64,000 nt of DNA from assembly GCF_947494125.1 (NCBI RefSeq), contig NZ_CANLTU010000003.1, positions 124,001-188,000 of the forward strand, in the 5' to 3' direction. The first letter of the stretch is position 1, and the number at the start of each line of letters is the position of its first letter. The notes under the pieces are model-generated. The model was given only the letters and a program-made list of their open reading frames with translations. It made no database searches and had not been told where the DNA came from. Shown here in pieces: positions 43,233 to 53,880 of this stretch. The position numbers and the translations under genes were made by a program. The stretch comes from an uncultured Tenacibaculum sp. GTDB taxonomy: Bacteria > Bacteroidota > Bacteroidia > Flavobacteriales > Flavobacteriaceae.

Positions 43233-44669
43233 TTATTTTTTTATCAGAATTTTATATTCCCATGGTTCTAATGTAATTTCATCTCCATTTAATTGAACTT
43301 TTTCTCCTGACATATAATCTACAAAATCACCTTCATATTTTATTTCTTCTTTAATTGGTAACTTTGAAAGATTAGCTATGAATACTACTTCTTTAGTATT
43401 CTTCTTTCTTGAAAATACTAAAGCTTCCTTAGCTGTATCTAATAAGTTATAAGACGCTGCTACTTTTCCTCCATTTAAAGCTTCATTAGTTGTTTTAAGT
43501 TTTCCTAACTTTTTTAATAAGCTCCATTCCTTTCCTTTTGTATGTGGTATAGAATCTTTTTCAAAAAACTTTAGTCTGTGATTTAAACCAAATTCTTGTC
43601 CAGAATATATTAATGGCATTCCTGGCGCTACATAACTTAATGCTGTGAACGCTTCTGCTGCATCTCCCATTCTTTCTTGAATTGTTCCATTCCAAGAATT
43701 TTCATCATGATTCGTTACAAAATTCATTAAAATATCATCTTTTTCATACAAAGAATCTATTTGTACCATTCTTTTGTTCCAATCTTTTACATTTTCTTCC
43801 CCTTTTGCTATATGATTCATTCTATGGTGTGTATCCCATCCATATCCCATATCAAACAAACCTTTTTTTAGTAATTCTGGTTCCCATGCTTCTGCTAACA
43901 TAAAAATGTCTTTTTTTGCTCGTAATTGAGGAATTGCTTCTTGCCAAAAATCTGTTGGTACAGATCCAGCTACATCACACCTAAAACCATCTACTTCTTC
44001 ATTTGTAATCCAATGTTGCATGTCTTTTACCATTTCTTTGCGTAAACCCTCGCTATCATAGTTTAAATCAGCTACATCTGCCCATCCTACTGGTGTTCCA
44101 TCTTCATTTAGTGGATCTGTAATTTCTCCTTTAGCATTTTTAGTATAAAACTCTGGATTTGTTTTTAACCACGTATGATCCCATCCTGTATGATTTGGTA
44201 CCCAATCTAAGATTACATACATTCCATTCTCATGTGCCGTTTTTACTAAATCTCTGAAGTTTTCTATGGTTCCAAATTCAGGATTTATTTTTGTAAAATC
44301 TGATACCGCATAATAACTCCCTAGTGCTTTTGCTTGCTCTTTCGGATCTGTTAATTTCGATGCAAAATCTCCTCCTGTTGCTTTTCTCTTTGTTTGTGAG
44401 ATAGGAAAAACTGGCATTAACCAAATAATTTTTACTCCTAATTCTTTTAGCTGTGGTATGTCTTTTGTAAACTGTTCAAATGTTCCTTCTTTTGAATATT
44501 GACGAATATTAGCCTCATATATTACTGCATTTTCCATCATTGCATCTGAAACTGGAGCTAATGAAATCTCTTTTGGCTTTTCTACTTCTTTTTTAGCTAC
44601 TTCCTTTTTTTCTGTTTTACAAGCAAATAATGTCGCTGCAACTAAAAATATACTTATTGTTTTTTTCAT
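43233..44669 (-). CDS. GH13 alpha-amylase-family lipoprotein
   Basis: A 478-residue enzyme with a lipoprotein signal (TISIFLVAATLFAC). The GH13 catalytic triad is present: nucleophile D232 in DGFRCDVAG, acid/base E260 in LAEAWEP and D322 in NHDENSW. The usual region I DWVPNHTGWDH is also seen. It would cut alpha-1,4-glucan chains, probably on the outer membrane or facing the periplasm. It is the last gene of the sugar operon, 3 bases after the GH97 gene. The compact size suggests a maltogenic or short-chain amylase rather than a surface starch-degrader. Confidence 0.9.
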   Translation of the reverse strand: MKKTISIFLVAATLFACKTEKKEVAKKEVEKPKEISLAPVSDAMMENAVIYEANIRQYSKEGTFEQFTKDIPQLKELGVKIIWLMPVFPISQTKRKATGGDFASKLTDPKEQAKALGSYYAVSDFTKINPEFGTIENFRDLVKTAHENGMYVILDWVPNHTGWDHTWLKTNPEFYTKNAKGEITDPLNEDGTPVGWADVADLNYDSEGLRKEMVKDMQHWITNEEVDGFRCDVAGSVPTDFWQEAIPQLRAKKDIFMLAEAWEPELLKKGLFDMGYGWDTHHRMNHIAKGEENVKDWNKRMVQIDSLYEKDDILMNFVTNHDENSWNGTIQERMGDAAEAFTALSYVAPGMPLIYSGQEFGLNHRLKFFEKDSIPHTKGKEWSLLKKLGKLKTTNEALNGGKVAASYNLLDTAKEALVFSRKKNTKEVVFIANLSKLPIKEEIKYEGDFVDYMSGEKVQLNGDEITLEPWEYKILIKK

Positions 44670-44672
44670 TCT

Positions 44673-46784
44673 TTATTGTTTTATAATACTTATAGCTGCA
44701 CCCCCACCTGAAGCTAATTTTATATTCATTTTTGTTTTATTGGTTACTTCAATTGTTTCTATTTCTAAATCTAATGGATTGGTATTCCAATCTGCATTTT
44801 TTCCATCTTTATAAATTGTTGCTTTATAAATTCCATCTGATAAAAAATTAAAATCTATTGGTAATTCTCTTGATTTCTCATTTGTAATTGCTCCTAAAAA
44901 CCAATTTTCAGTATTTCGTTCCTCTCGTGCAATTGTTACATATTCTCCTACTTCTCCATTTAAAATCTTCGTTTGCTTCCAATCTACTCCAACATCTTTT
45001 ATAAACTGTAAAGCTTTAGGATTTGCTTCATAATGCTCTACTAAATCTGCTGCCATCTGTACAGGACTATAAATAACAACATACAACGCTAATTGCTGTG
45101 CTAATGTGGTATTTACTTGATTATCTTTTTTAAATTCATCAAACTTAATATTGAAAATCCCTGGAGTAAAATCTATCGGTCCTGCTAACATTCTTGTAAA
45201 TGCTACGATTGATAAATGTTCTGGTGGATTTCCTCCATCTGAAGACCATGCATTAAATTCTTGTCCTCTTAACCCTTCTCTCGATATTGTATTTGGATAT
45301 GTTCTTCTTAAACCTGTTGGTTTAATAGGTTCATGTGCATTAATTGCTATCTGATATTTTGCCGCTTTCTCAACTGTATTATTATAATGGTTAACCATCT
45401 TTTGCCCATGATGATACTCTCCTTTTGGTAATATTTTACCTACATAACCAGTTTTTACAGCATGCATTCCATACTTTTTCATTAAAGCAAAGGCTGCATC
45501 TTGCTGTTTTGTATAAGTAGCAGTTGCTGCTGACGTTTCATGATGCATGATAATAGCTACGTCTTTTTCTTTTCCGTAACGAACTATTTCATTGATATCA
45601 TAATCTGGATATGGTGTTACAAAATCGAAAACTCCTTCTCTATCTTCAAATCCTATCCAATTTTCCCAACCGGTATTCCATCCTTCTACTAATACTCCTT
45701 TTATATTATTTTTTGCTGAAAAATCTATAAATCTCTTTACATTTTCTGTAGTTGCTCCGTGCCTTCCATGCGCTTTACCAGTATCAACCCATTTTCCATT
45801 TTCATCTTTGGTCATTCCATAATCCCAAGAAGATTTCCCTAAATGCATTTCCCACCAAACTCCTGTATACTTCATTGGTTTAAACCAAGAAACATCACCT
45901 ATTTTATTAGGTTCATTTAAATTGACTATTAAATTCGATGCTATTAAATCTGGGGCATTGTCTGTTATTTGAATTGTACGCCAAGGTGTATTAAACGGTA
46001 ATGTTCTCTTTACTTTGTAATCGTTGTTTTTAGATCCTACTAAAATACTTTTTAGTTTTAAATCTTTTGCATCTACACCTAAAGTCATTCCTGAATAATC
46101 TACCAATGCTGCTTCATGAAAGCTTAAATGCAATCCATTTTCACCAACCATTGTTACAGGTGTATTCACTGCATTATTTGGTATTTGTGTTTGTGCTAAA
46201 TTGCTATGATTTGCTTTTGATAGTGCATCTACTTTAGACAATGGTGTTCTATTATATAAATGTTCATAACTATCCCAATCTCCAGGTATCCAAAAAGTTT
46301 TATAATCTTCTGTCAGATTAAATTCTGTTTTTTCTTCTGTTATTAAAACTTCTGATATTCCTCCTTGTTTTGGAAACTCGTATCTAAAGCCTACTCCATC
46401 GTTATAAACTTTAAATACTACTGAAAATCTACGTTTTGAACTTCCTTGCTCTTCTAAATCTATTTTTAATTCATTGTAATTATTTACAACTTCTTCTTGT
46501 TCTCCCCAAGGCATTTGCCAAGTCTCATTAAAAGTACTTGTTGTTGTATTTAATACTTTTAAGTTTTCTTTTAATGCTTTCGCATTTTTAAACTCAAACC
46601 CTAAATACGATGTATCTATTACTACTTCATTTTTTCTTTTTACAATGTAATATGAAGATTCGTTTTTATTTAATCCAAACTCAACTTTTAACTCTTCGTT
46701 GGGTGAGGCTATTTTTATATCCTTTTTACTTTTACATGAAACTACAAATAGTACTCCAACTATTAATAAAGATAGTTTTTTCAT
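44673..46784 (-). CDS. GH97 alpha-glucosidase lipoprotein (SusB-like)
   Basis: A 703-residue enzyme with a lipoprotein signal (LSLLIVGVLFVVSC). The N-terminal beta-sandwich spans about 25-280 and the TIM barrel about 290-600. Segments matching GH97 include VEGWNTGWENW, INAHEPIKPTGLRRTYPN with a conserved Glu, and GLRGQEFNAWSSDGG with another Glu, consistent with the inverting, calcium-dependent SusB type. SusB removes glucose from the non-reducing end of alpha-glucans. It is placed between two GH13 genes with 3 or fewer bases between stops and starts. Confidence 0.9.
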   Translation of the reverse strand: MKKLSLLIVGVLFVVSCKSKKDIKIASPNEELKVEFGLNKNESSYYIVKRKNEVVIDTSYLGFEFKNAKALKENLKVLNTTTSTFNETWQMPWGEQEEVVNNYNELKIDLEEQGSSKRRFSVVFKVYNDGVGFRYEFPKQGGISEVLITEEKTEFNLTEDYKTFWIPGDWDSYEHLYNRTPLSKVDALSKANHSNLAQTQIPNNAVNTPVTMVGENGLHLSFHEAALVDYSGMTLGVDAKDLKLKSILVGSKNNDYKVKRTLPFNTPWRTIQITDNAPDLIASNLIVNLNEPNKIGDVSWFKPMKYTGVWWEMHLGKSSWDYGMTKDENGKWVDTGKAHGRHGATTENVKRFIDFSAKNNIKGVLVEGWNTGWENWIGFEDREGVFDFVTPYPDYDINEIVRYGKEKDVAIIMHHETSAATATYTKQQDAAFALMKKYGMHAVKTGYVGKILPKGEYHHGQKMVNHYNNTVEKAAKYQIAINAHEPIKPTGLRRTYPNTISREGLRGQEFNAWSSDGGNPPEHLSIVAFTRMLAGPIDFTPGIFNIKFDEFKKDNQVNTTLAQQLALYVVIYSPVQMAADLVEHYEANPKALQFIKDVGVDWKQTKILNGEVGEYVTIAREERNTENWFLGAITNEKSRELPIDFNFLSDGIYKATIYKDGKNADWNTNPLDLEIETIEVTNKTKMNIKLASGGGAAISIIKQ

Positions 46785-48446
46785 CTAATTTAATTTTTCT
46801 AATAAAATAATTGGTTGATTTCCTTCTATTGCTATTTTTCCATTTTTTACTGTATACGTATTATTCGTATAAGCATCTTTTAATTTATCGCCATCATTAA
46901 AAATTGGAGCTACTGGAATTTCCTTTATTTCTTTTGTTAAATTTAATCCTATTACTACTTTGTCTGTAAATTTTTTATCTGAATAAACTCTAGAAAAAAC
47001 ATACGGTTCTTTAGATATCATTTGATGTTTTCCTGCACCTACAGCTGGGTGATTTGCACGGAACTGCCCTAATTTTTGCCAATATTCTAAAACTTTTTGA
47101 TTTTTCTCATTACTTGCTATTTCATCCCAATTCATAAATGAACGTAATGTTGCATCTCCGTCTGTTCCTTCTATTACTAATGAACGTGCTGACTCATCTC
47201 CATAATAAACTTGCGATGTTCCTAATCCTAATAATAATCTGTTTGCTGCTTCAAATGGTTTTTCTCTTTTTGGATCAAAAGGTTGTCCATCATCATGAGA
47301 ACTTATATAATTTAAAGTTCCATAACCTTTTAAATGATTGTTTAAAATACTATCGTATTTAAGGTTAGAATCTTCACAACTTAGTTGTTTAGCATTCCAT
47401 TTAAATTCAAAATTGATTAAGCTATTAAATGCTTTATCAAAATAATTTACTTTTTTATCTCCAAAATTATAATCTTTTCCTCCGCTTATACCGTAACCAT
47501 AAACTTCTCCTACTAAATAAAACGGCGTTTCATCCAATACCTTTTTAGGATGTTCTTTTTTCCATTTCTTAAATGCATAATCGCATTCTTTTTTAAATTC
47601 TTGCCATACATTTTCTTCTGTATGTTTTACCGTATCTACTCGGTATCCATCTATTCCAAATTCTGTAATATAATCTGTTAACCATTTTATAATATAAAAT
47701 CTTGGTGCTCTTGGATATCCTGTTCTTGCAAAAAATTCATCTAACTCTTTTAATTCTTCTTCATACCTTCCTTCTTTCTTCCATTTTTCTACCAATTGCG
47801 GAGGCAGCTCTACATGCTCATTACTCTCTGTTTTTACATCTGGTAAATTCTTTACTAGCGTACAAGTAACTGTATTCTTATAATTATTATAAACACATTG
47901 TGGGGCTGTTCTTACCCATTCCGATGGCCATACTGGATCTTTCTCTGTTACTGGACCTGTATGGTTTATTACAGCATCTAACAAAATTCTAATTCCGTTT
48001 TTATGTGCTGCTGCTACAAGTTCTTTTAAATCTTCTTTGGTCCCATAATTAGGATCAATTTTGGTCCAATCTTTAGTCCAATATCCATGAAATCCATAAG
48101 TTACACCTGTTCCTTCATCTGTTCCTCCATGAATTTGTTCTACTACAGGAGTCATCCAAATGGCATTGATTCCTAACTTTGCAAAATATCCTTCTTTTAT
48201 TTTTTTTGTTATTCCTTTTAAATCTCCTCCTTCAAAACCTCTTAATTTCCCTGACTCTTTTGTTCTATCAAAATTAACATCATTGGTCTCATCTCCATTA
48301 TTAAATCTATCAGTTAATAGAAAGTATAAATTTGCTCCATTCCATACAAAAGGCGCCTTTTGTTTTTCTTTTACTGGTTGCTGCTTTTTTGTTTTGCATC
48401 CTACAACACTTACTACCAAAAGAATTACAACTATTAATTTCTTCAT
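46785..48446 (-). CDS. GH13 alpha-amylase-family lipoprotein
   Basis: A 553-residue enzyme with a lipoprotein signal (LIVVILLVVSVVGC). Catalytic residues are D271 in DGYRVDTVKH, E314 in YLVGEVYGYG and D385 in SSHDDGQPF. It carries an insert of about 70 residues between the first barrel strands (CVYNNYKNTVTCTLVKNLPD). The family contains alpha-amylases and cyclomaltodextrinase-like enzymes. Its start is 3 bases before the GH31-esterase gene ends, so they are coupled. The presence of three different GH13 enzymes in one operon suggests division of labour by chain length or linkage. Confidence 0.9.
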   Translation of the reverse strand: MKKLIVVILLVVSVVGCKTKKQQPVKEKQKAPFVWNGANLYFLLTDRFNNGDETNDVNFDRTKESGKLRGFEGGDLKGITKKIKEGYFAKLGINAIWMTPVVEQIHGGTDEGTGVTYGFHGYWTKDWTKIDPNYGTKEDLKELVAAAHKNGIRILLDAVINHTGPVTEKDPVWPSEWVRTAPQCVYNNYKNTVTCTLVKNLPDVKTESNEHVELPPQLVEKWKKEGRYEEELKELDEFFARTGYPRAPRFYIIKWLTDYITEFGIDGYRVDTVKHTEENVWQEFKKECDYAFKKWKKEHPKKVLDETPFYLVGEVYGYGISGGKDYNFGDKKVNYFDKAFNSLINFEFKWNAKQLSCEDSNLKYDSILNNHLKGYGTLNYISSHDDGQPFDPKREKPFEAANRLLLGLGTSQVYYGDESARSLVIEGTDGDATLRSFMNWDEIASNEKNQKVLEYWQKLGQFRANHPAVGAGKHQMISKEPYVFSRVYSDKKFTDKVVIGLNLTKEIKEIPVAPIFNDGDKLKDAYTNNTYTVKNGKIAIEGNQPIILLEKLN

Positions 48447-48449
48447 TTT

Positions 48450-51400
48450 TTAAAACTTTATATTTATTTTTTTAGAAGTTTTTGTTTTCCATGTAACTGG
48501 TATTTTTAAAACCTTTGTTTTAGCATTCCAGTTTATAGCTACTTTCTCTCTTCCTGCTTTAACCTTACTTGGTTTAGTAGCTACATTATGTATTATTAAA
48601 TTAATCTCTTTTTCTACTGAAGTATATAAATTTCCTTTTTCTGAAGTCAATTTAATTTTCAAACTCTTTTTATCTGATTGGCTTTCAAACGTTATCAATT
48701 CAAATTTTCCTTTTTCAAATGCTTTTGCTGTTTTTCCATCGTCATTATATAATTCTCGTTTACTTTTTTCTACTGAAGCATCATGATAATAATGTACATC
48801 TATTTTATCTTGATTATATGCTTCTGTATTCTGAATTATTTTTGTCATTGGTATAAATGCTCCCGCTCTAACATAGGTAGGTATTGATGCTTCTTTTACC
48901 TGTACGTTTTTTGTTTTTCCTCCTGCTATTTTTTCATCAGTGTAAAAATCAAACCACACATTGTCTTTTGGAAAATACACTTCTTGTTCCGTCACATTCG
49001 ATTTCATTATTGGAGTTACTAAAAAATCATTTCCCCATAAATATGTCGATGCTTTTTCAAACAATTTTTTATTTTCTTTTTCCTCAAAAAACAAAGGTCT
49101 CATTAATGGTTTCCCATATTGATTATTCTCATAAACTAAATGATAATTATACGGTAATAACTGATATCTTAATTCTATTGATTTTTTTGCTAATGCTTTT
49201 GTTTTTGGTTCTCTAAACACTGGCTCACTGGCTACTTCTTCTTGTGCATGAGGTCTGTATATTGGTTGAAACACACCATATTGTAACCATCTTGTGTACA
49301 ATTCATCATTCAAATTTGCTCCTGCAAAACCTCCTAAATCTGAATGCATATACCCCAATCCTTGCATTGCCATTTGTAATGCTATTTCTGGCTGACTTTG
49401 TAATCCTCCCCAAGTTCTATTTACATCTCCTGACCAAGGTACCATTCCAAATCTTTGTGATCCTGAATATCCTGCTCGCATTAAAATAAATGGTCTTTCA
49501 TTTGGAAACTCCTCTTGATATCCTTCAAAAATTAATCGTGCCCAATCGTGCCCGTAAATATTATGCACTTCGTCTGCACTTCCTGTTGCATGTTGTACCC
49601 AAGTTGGATGCACTTCTGGCTCTCCTAAATCTCCCCAGAAACCTTGTACTCCTAAATCTTTAATATCTTTATAAATATTCCAAAACCACTCTTTTCCTTG
49701 TTTGCTATAAATATCTACAATTCCGGTATTTCCAAAATAAAAATCATAAGTAGCTGGCTTACCTATTGAATCTTTTGCCAATACATTTTTTGCTACTGCT
49801 TCTTTCCATTTTTTAGAAGTCGATAAAATAAATGGTTCTGTTATTAAAACAGTTTTTACTCCTTTTTTTCTAAAGTTTGAAACCATCTTTTTCATATCTG
49901 GAAAAGAATCTTTGTACACTTCTAAATTACCCATTGTGCCTTGAATATCTTTTCCAAACCAGTATAAATCAAGAATTACTGCATCTACAGGTATTTTTTC
50001 TGATTTAAATTTAGCAATGGTATTTTCAGTTTCTTTTTGTGAGTGATATCCAAATCGACTAGAAAAATTTCCTAAAGCCCAACGTGGTAACATTGGTTGT
50101 TTTCCTGTTAAATTGGTATAATTATCTATTAAATCTAACCATGAATTTCCTGCTATTACTTGATAAGTTTTTCTACCTGAAATAGTTTCATAGGTTAAGG
50201 TGTTATTTTGCTTACTATCTAAATCTAAATAACCAATCGGAGCATTGTCAAAATGAATCGCATACAGATTAGAAGAATATACCAAAGGCATCGTAAAGTT
50301 CATTAGTTTAGACTTTTCTTCGTAACCATAATGTGCTTTATTATATAACTGTAAGCGGTTACCTCTTCTATTCATACCTAAAGCTCTAGACCCTCCTCCA
50401 TATAGAACTTCGCTTGGCTTTAAATTGAATTGTAATGTTTCAAAATTATCATTTCTTTGATATCCATTTTTCTCAGAAACTAATTCTTTTCCTTTGTACC
50501 AATAAGAAACATTGAATGGTTTTTTCTTAATAATGACTGATACATCATTAGTTTTAAACTTTATTTTCTGTTTGTCTTCTTTAAAATCGACATCAGCATA
50601 CGTTTCTTTTAAAACGACTGCATGTGAAGCTTTTTGTGTTGTTTTTTGATTTTTAGGTGTAAATGTTGTTTCTGCTATTTTTGAATTCAAAAACTTAATA
50701 GAATAAGAACCGTCTGAAACTTTTAAATGCAATTCGTTGTTTAAAAATTCTGCTGATTTAAATTCTCTTTCTTCAATCTCGTCTTTAAATAACCACAAAA
50801 TGGTTTCTTCAAAATTAGTTCTCCATAATTTTTCATTATGCTTTCCTTCTGGAACAACTTTAGAGTGGATATTTTTTGATGGGAAGTTTTGCTCTTTAAG
50901 AACATCTACCATCAAGTTCATATCTCTAACTGTTTTATTTATTTCATTAAAAGCAGTGTTATCTCCTTCTTTTCCTCCTGCTAAAAAATACATTTTTGTG
51001 TCAGATAAATTCCCTCGAGTCTTAGAAAAATCTACAATTTCTGGAGCAAACCAAAAAGCTGGTGAGTACACGCCTATTTTTCCAAAAACCTTAGGATAAT
51101 TTAGCCCTGCATAATGAGAAATTAATCCTCCCATAGAACTACCAATAATTCCTGTATTTGATTTATTTTTTAGTGTTCTGTAATTTTTATCTATATAGGG
51201 TTTTAATGTGTTTACTAAAAAATCTAAGTAAGCTTTACCTTCTCCTCCACCGTATTTACTATTCTTCCAAGGAGAATATTCATCTAATCGTTTAGCACCT
51301 CCATTATCTATTCCAACAACAATTAGCTGTAAATTTTTATCCTCGTATAATTTATTTAAAGTTTCATCTACACTCCATTCTCCTGAAAAAGAAGTTTTTT

Positions 51401-51932
51401 TATCAAAAAGATTCTGACCATCGTGCATATACACTACTGGATACGATTTTTTCGATTTAGAATAACCCGGTGGTAAATACAACCGAACTGTTCTTTTTCT
51501 TTTTAATTGTGGAATTTCAAACGTTTCTGATATAACCGTTACATTTTTAGAAGCTGTTGAGCTTTTTTCTGAACTCGTTAAATGTGTCCAACCTTCTATC
51601 TTTACTTTTAATGTATCATTAGCTTTATTGAACTTATACGTTCTGTTATCTATACTTGTTCCGTCTTCTGCAGACTCTACTGTTTGCCAAGATCCTTGAG
51701 TTAACTTAAATAGGATGTTTTTTGATTGATGCGGAAGCGTTATAGAATAAACACCTTCTTTTTTATCTAGTTGATATTCTTTTTTTCCTCCAGACCAACC
51801 TTCAAAACTTCCTGATATAAATATTGAAGCTTCTTTTGGTGTTTTATTTGGTAACTCATCTACAATAATGGTTACTTGGGCTGATATATTTAATCCAATT
51901 AATATAAATAATATGTTTAAGAGTTTTTTCAC
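48450..51932 (-). CDS. Esterase-GH31 alpha-glucosidase fusion
   Basis: A 1160-residue multidomain enzyme with a signal peptide (LLNILFILIGLNISAQ). Domain order: a starch-binding-like beta domain (about 20-115, with NILFKLTQGSWQTVE), an esterase of the Esterase D/PF00756 type (about 130-390, VRLYLPPGYSKSKKSYPVVY, nucleophile Ser in GSSMGG), a GH31 N-terminal domain (about 400-620) and the GH31 barrel (about 620-1000). GH31 catalytic features are seen as FWGDLGEPEVHP (nucleophile Asp) and VPWSGDVNRTW (acid/base Asp). It would remove glucose from alpha-glucans; what the esterase acts on is unknown. Confidence 0.87.
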   Translation of the reverse strand: MKKLLNILFILIGLNISAQVTIIVDELPNKTPKEASIFISGSFEGWSGGKKEYQLDKKEGVYSITLPHQSKNILFKLTQGSWQTVESAEDGTSIDNRTYKFNKANDTLKVKIEGWTHLTSSEKSSTASKNVTVISETFEIPQLKRKRTVRLYLPPGYSKSKKSYPVVYMHDGQNLFDKKTSFSGEWSVDETLNKLYEDKNLQLIVVGIDNGGAKRLDEYSPWKNSKYGGGEGKAYLDFLVNTLKPYIDKNYRTLKNKSNTGIIGSSMGGLISHYAGLNYPKVFGKIGVYSPAFWFAPEIVDFSKTRGNLSDTKMYFLAGGKEGDNTAFNEINKTVRDMNLMVDVLKEQNFPSKNIHSKVVPEGKHNEKLWRTNFEETILWLFKDEIEEREFKSAEFLNNELHLKVSDGSYSIKFLNSKIAETTFTPKNQKTTQKASHAVVLKETYADVDFKEDKQKIKFKTNDVSVIIKKKPFNVSYWYKGKELVSEKNGYQRNDNFETLQFNLKPSEVLYGGGSRALGMNRRGNRLQLYNKAHYGYEEKSKLMNFTMPLVYSSNLYAIHFDNAPIGYLDLDSKQNNTLTYETISGRKTYQVIAGNSWLDLIDNYTNLTGKQPMLPRWALGNFSSRFGYHSQKETENTIAKFKSEKIPVDAVILDLYWFGKDIQGTMGNLEVYKDSFPDMKKMVSNFRKKGVKTVLITEPFILSTSKKWKEAVAKNVLAKDSIGKPATYDFYFGNTGIVDIYSKQGKEWFWNIYKDIKDLGVQGFWGDLGEPEVHPTWVQHATGSADEVHNIYGHDWARLIFEGYQEEFPNERPFILMRAGYSGSQRFGMVPWSGDVNRTWGGLQSQPEIALQMAMQGLGYMHSDLGGFAGANLNDELYTRWLQYGVFQPIYRPHAQEEVASEPVFREPKTKALAKKSIELRYQLLPYNYHLVYENNQYGKPLMRPLFFEEKENKKLFEKASTYLWGNDFLVTPIMKSNVTEQEVYFPKDNVWFDFYTDEKIAGGKTKNVQVKEASIPTYVRAGAFIPMTKIIQNTEAYNQDKIDVHYYHDASVEKSKRELYNDDGKTAKAFEKGKFELITFESQSDKKSLKIKLTSEKGNLYTSVEKEINLIIHNVATKPSKVKAGREKVAINWNAKTKVLKIPVTWKTKTSKKINIKF

Positions 51933-51938
51933 TTAAAT

Positions 51939-53870
51939 TTATTGTTTTGTAGTTAATAACAAGCTTCCTTTTTCTTGTAAAACAAGACTATCTTTCCATA
52001 CAATAGTTTTGTCTGTTATTATATTTTTAAACTCTTTTCCTTTTAGATTCATTTCTTTAAAACGGTTTAAATCTATCGTTAAAGGTTTATCATTCTTATT
52101 CAAAATTAAGGCAACTATTTCGTCTTTATATTTTCTAAACAAGAAATATACTCCGTCTTTTGGAGCAAAATGAATTGTTTTCCCTTCGTGTATTGCTTTA
52201 CTATTTTTACGATAATTCAACAGTTTTGTAACAAAAACCTGCATTTCTTTCTGCTCTTGAGACAATCCTTCTTTTGTAAATACATTTACTTTATCTCCAT
52301 CCCAACCTCCAGGGAAATCTGTACGAATTAATCCGTGATCTCCAGGATTGGCTGTATCATCCATTAAGATTTCTGTTCCATAATACATTTGCAAAATTCT
52401 TGGTAAAACTGCATACGTAGCTAATGCCATTTTTGTATTTATAACATCTTCTTTTAACTGTGTAAAAATTCTACTTTTATCATGATTGTCTGGAAAAATC
52501 AGAATGTCTTTAGGTGATTCGTAATGAAAATCATTAGCTAAACCCTCATAGATTTTCACTAAACCTTTATCCCAACTTTCTGATTCATTTAAAGCATCTA
52601 CTACATTTTTTTGCATTGCAAAATCCATTGTAGATTTCAAATTCGATTGATAACCGTCTTTATTCTTTTTTCCTTTTTGCCAATAACCAATTAATAAAGG
52701 ATTATAACTCCACTCTTCTCCAACAATTGAAAAATTAGGGTATTCATTCATAATTGCATTTACCCAATTTGCCATAAACTCTTTATTTGGATAAGGATAC
52801 GTATCTTGTCTAATTCCGTCTAAACCTAATGTTTCTATCCACCAAATAGAATTTTGAATTATATAGGTTGCCATAAAAGGATTTCTCTGATTTAAATCTG
52901 GCATGTCAGATACAAACCATCCATCTGTATTTCCTTTTTTATCAATTTCTGAAGCATACAAATCCTGATTAGTGGTTCTCCTATGATTAGAATGTTTTAC
53001 TGTTTTCCAAGACCAATTCTCTTTATTTTTCTCATAGTGCGCTTGATAATTAATCCAATCTTCAAAAGGTAAGTCTTTCATCCACCAATGCTCTAATCCG
53101 CAATGATTTGCTACTTGATCCATTATTAACTTCATCCCTCTGATAGATAACTCTGATGATAATCTTTTATAATCATCTAAAGTCCCAAATCGAGGATCTA
53201 CTTGATAATAATCGGTCATAGCATACCCATGATACGATCCACGAGACATATCATTAACTAAAACGGGAGTTGGCCAAATAGCGGTAAATCCAAGATTTTT
53301 TATATAATCTAAATGATTTGTAATTCCTTCTAAATCTCCTCCGTGCCTTTTGTAATTGTGTTTTCTATCTACTTCTGTTTCCTTAAGGTTTTGAAAACTA
53401 TCGTTTTTAGGATTAGCATTTGAAAAACGATCTGGAGTTATTAAATAAATAGCATCTGAGCTATTAAAACCTGTAAATTTATCTGCAAGCTTTTCTCTTG
53501 ATTTTAATTCGTAAGTATATCTCTTTTCTGAATTGTCTTTTAAAGTAAAAACTATATCAAACTTTCCTGCTTTTGTTTTTTTATCAATCTTTAAATCAAT
53601 AAACAAGTAATTATTACTTTTAGACTTATGAACTTTGTCTATTGTAACTCCTTTATAAGAAATTGTAGGTTTTGCGCTAGCTATATTATCTTCTTTAACT
53701 AAAAGTTGAAGTTTGTTGCTTTTAAAATTAACCCACCAATTTGGCGGTTCAACTCGCTCTAAAGATGCGTTAGACACATTTATTTGGACTTCATTTATTT
53801 CATTTTCTTTTCTACTAGAATTGCATGAAATAAAAACTAAAATAACAATATATAAACCTATTTTTCTCAT
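51939..53870 (-). CDS. GH13 cyclomaltodextrinase/neopullulanase-like lipoprotein (SusA-like)
   Basis: A 643-residue enzyme with a lipoprotein signal (IGLYIVILVFISC). The N-terminal domain (about 30-125, VEPPNWWVNFKSNKLQLLV) matches the cyclomaltodextrinase N domain, followed by a GH13 barrel with GLDGIRQDTYPYPN (nucleophile), SIVGEEWSYNP (acid/base) and FPDNHDKSR. SusA-type enzymes cut short maltodextrins and pullulan in the periplasm. Its start codon is 11 bases past a hairpin at 53881-53902, so its expression may be partly separated from that of the upstream GH65 gene. Confidence 0.88.
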   Translation of the reverse strand: MRKIGLYIVILVFISCNSSRKENEINEVQINVSNASLERVEPPNWWVNFKSNKLQLLVKEDNIASAKPTISYKGVTIDKVHKSKSNNYLFIDLKIDKKTKAGKFDIVFTLKDNSEKRYTYELKSREKLADKFTGFNSSDAIYLITPDRFSNANPKNDSFQNLKETEVDRKHNYKRHGGDLEGITNHLDYIKNLGFTAIWPTPVLVNDMSRGSYHGYAMTDYYQVDPRFGTLDDYKRLSSELSIRGMKLIMDQVANHCGLEHWWMKDLPFEDWINYQAHYEKNKENWSWKTVKHSNHRRTTNQDLYASEIDKKGNTDGWFVSDMPDLNQRNPFMATYIIQNSIWWIETLGLDGIRQDTYPYPNKEFMANWVNAIMNEYPNFSIVGEEWSYNPLLIGYWQKGKKNKDGYQSNLKSTMDFAMQKNVVDALNESESWDKGLVKIYEGLANDFHYESPKDILIFPDNHDKSRIFTQLKEDVINTKMALATYAVLPRILQMYYGTEILMDDTANPGDHGLIRTDFPGGWDGDKVNVFTKEGLSQEQKEMQVFVTKLLNYRKNSKAIHEGKTIHFAPKDGVYFLFRKYKDEIVALILNKNDKPLTIDLNRFKEMNLKGKEFKNIITDKTIVWKDSLVLQEKGSLLLTTKQ

Positions 53871-53880
53871 AAGATAAAAA

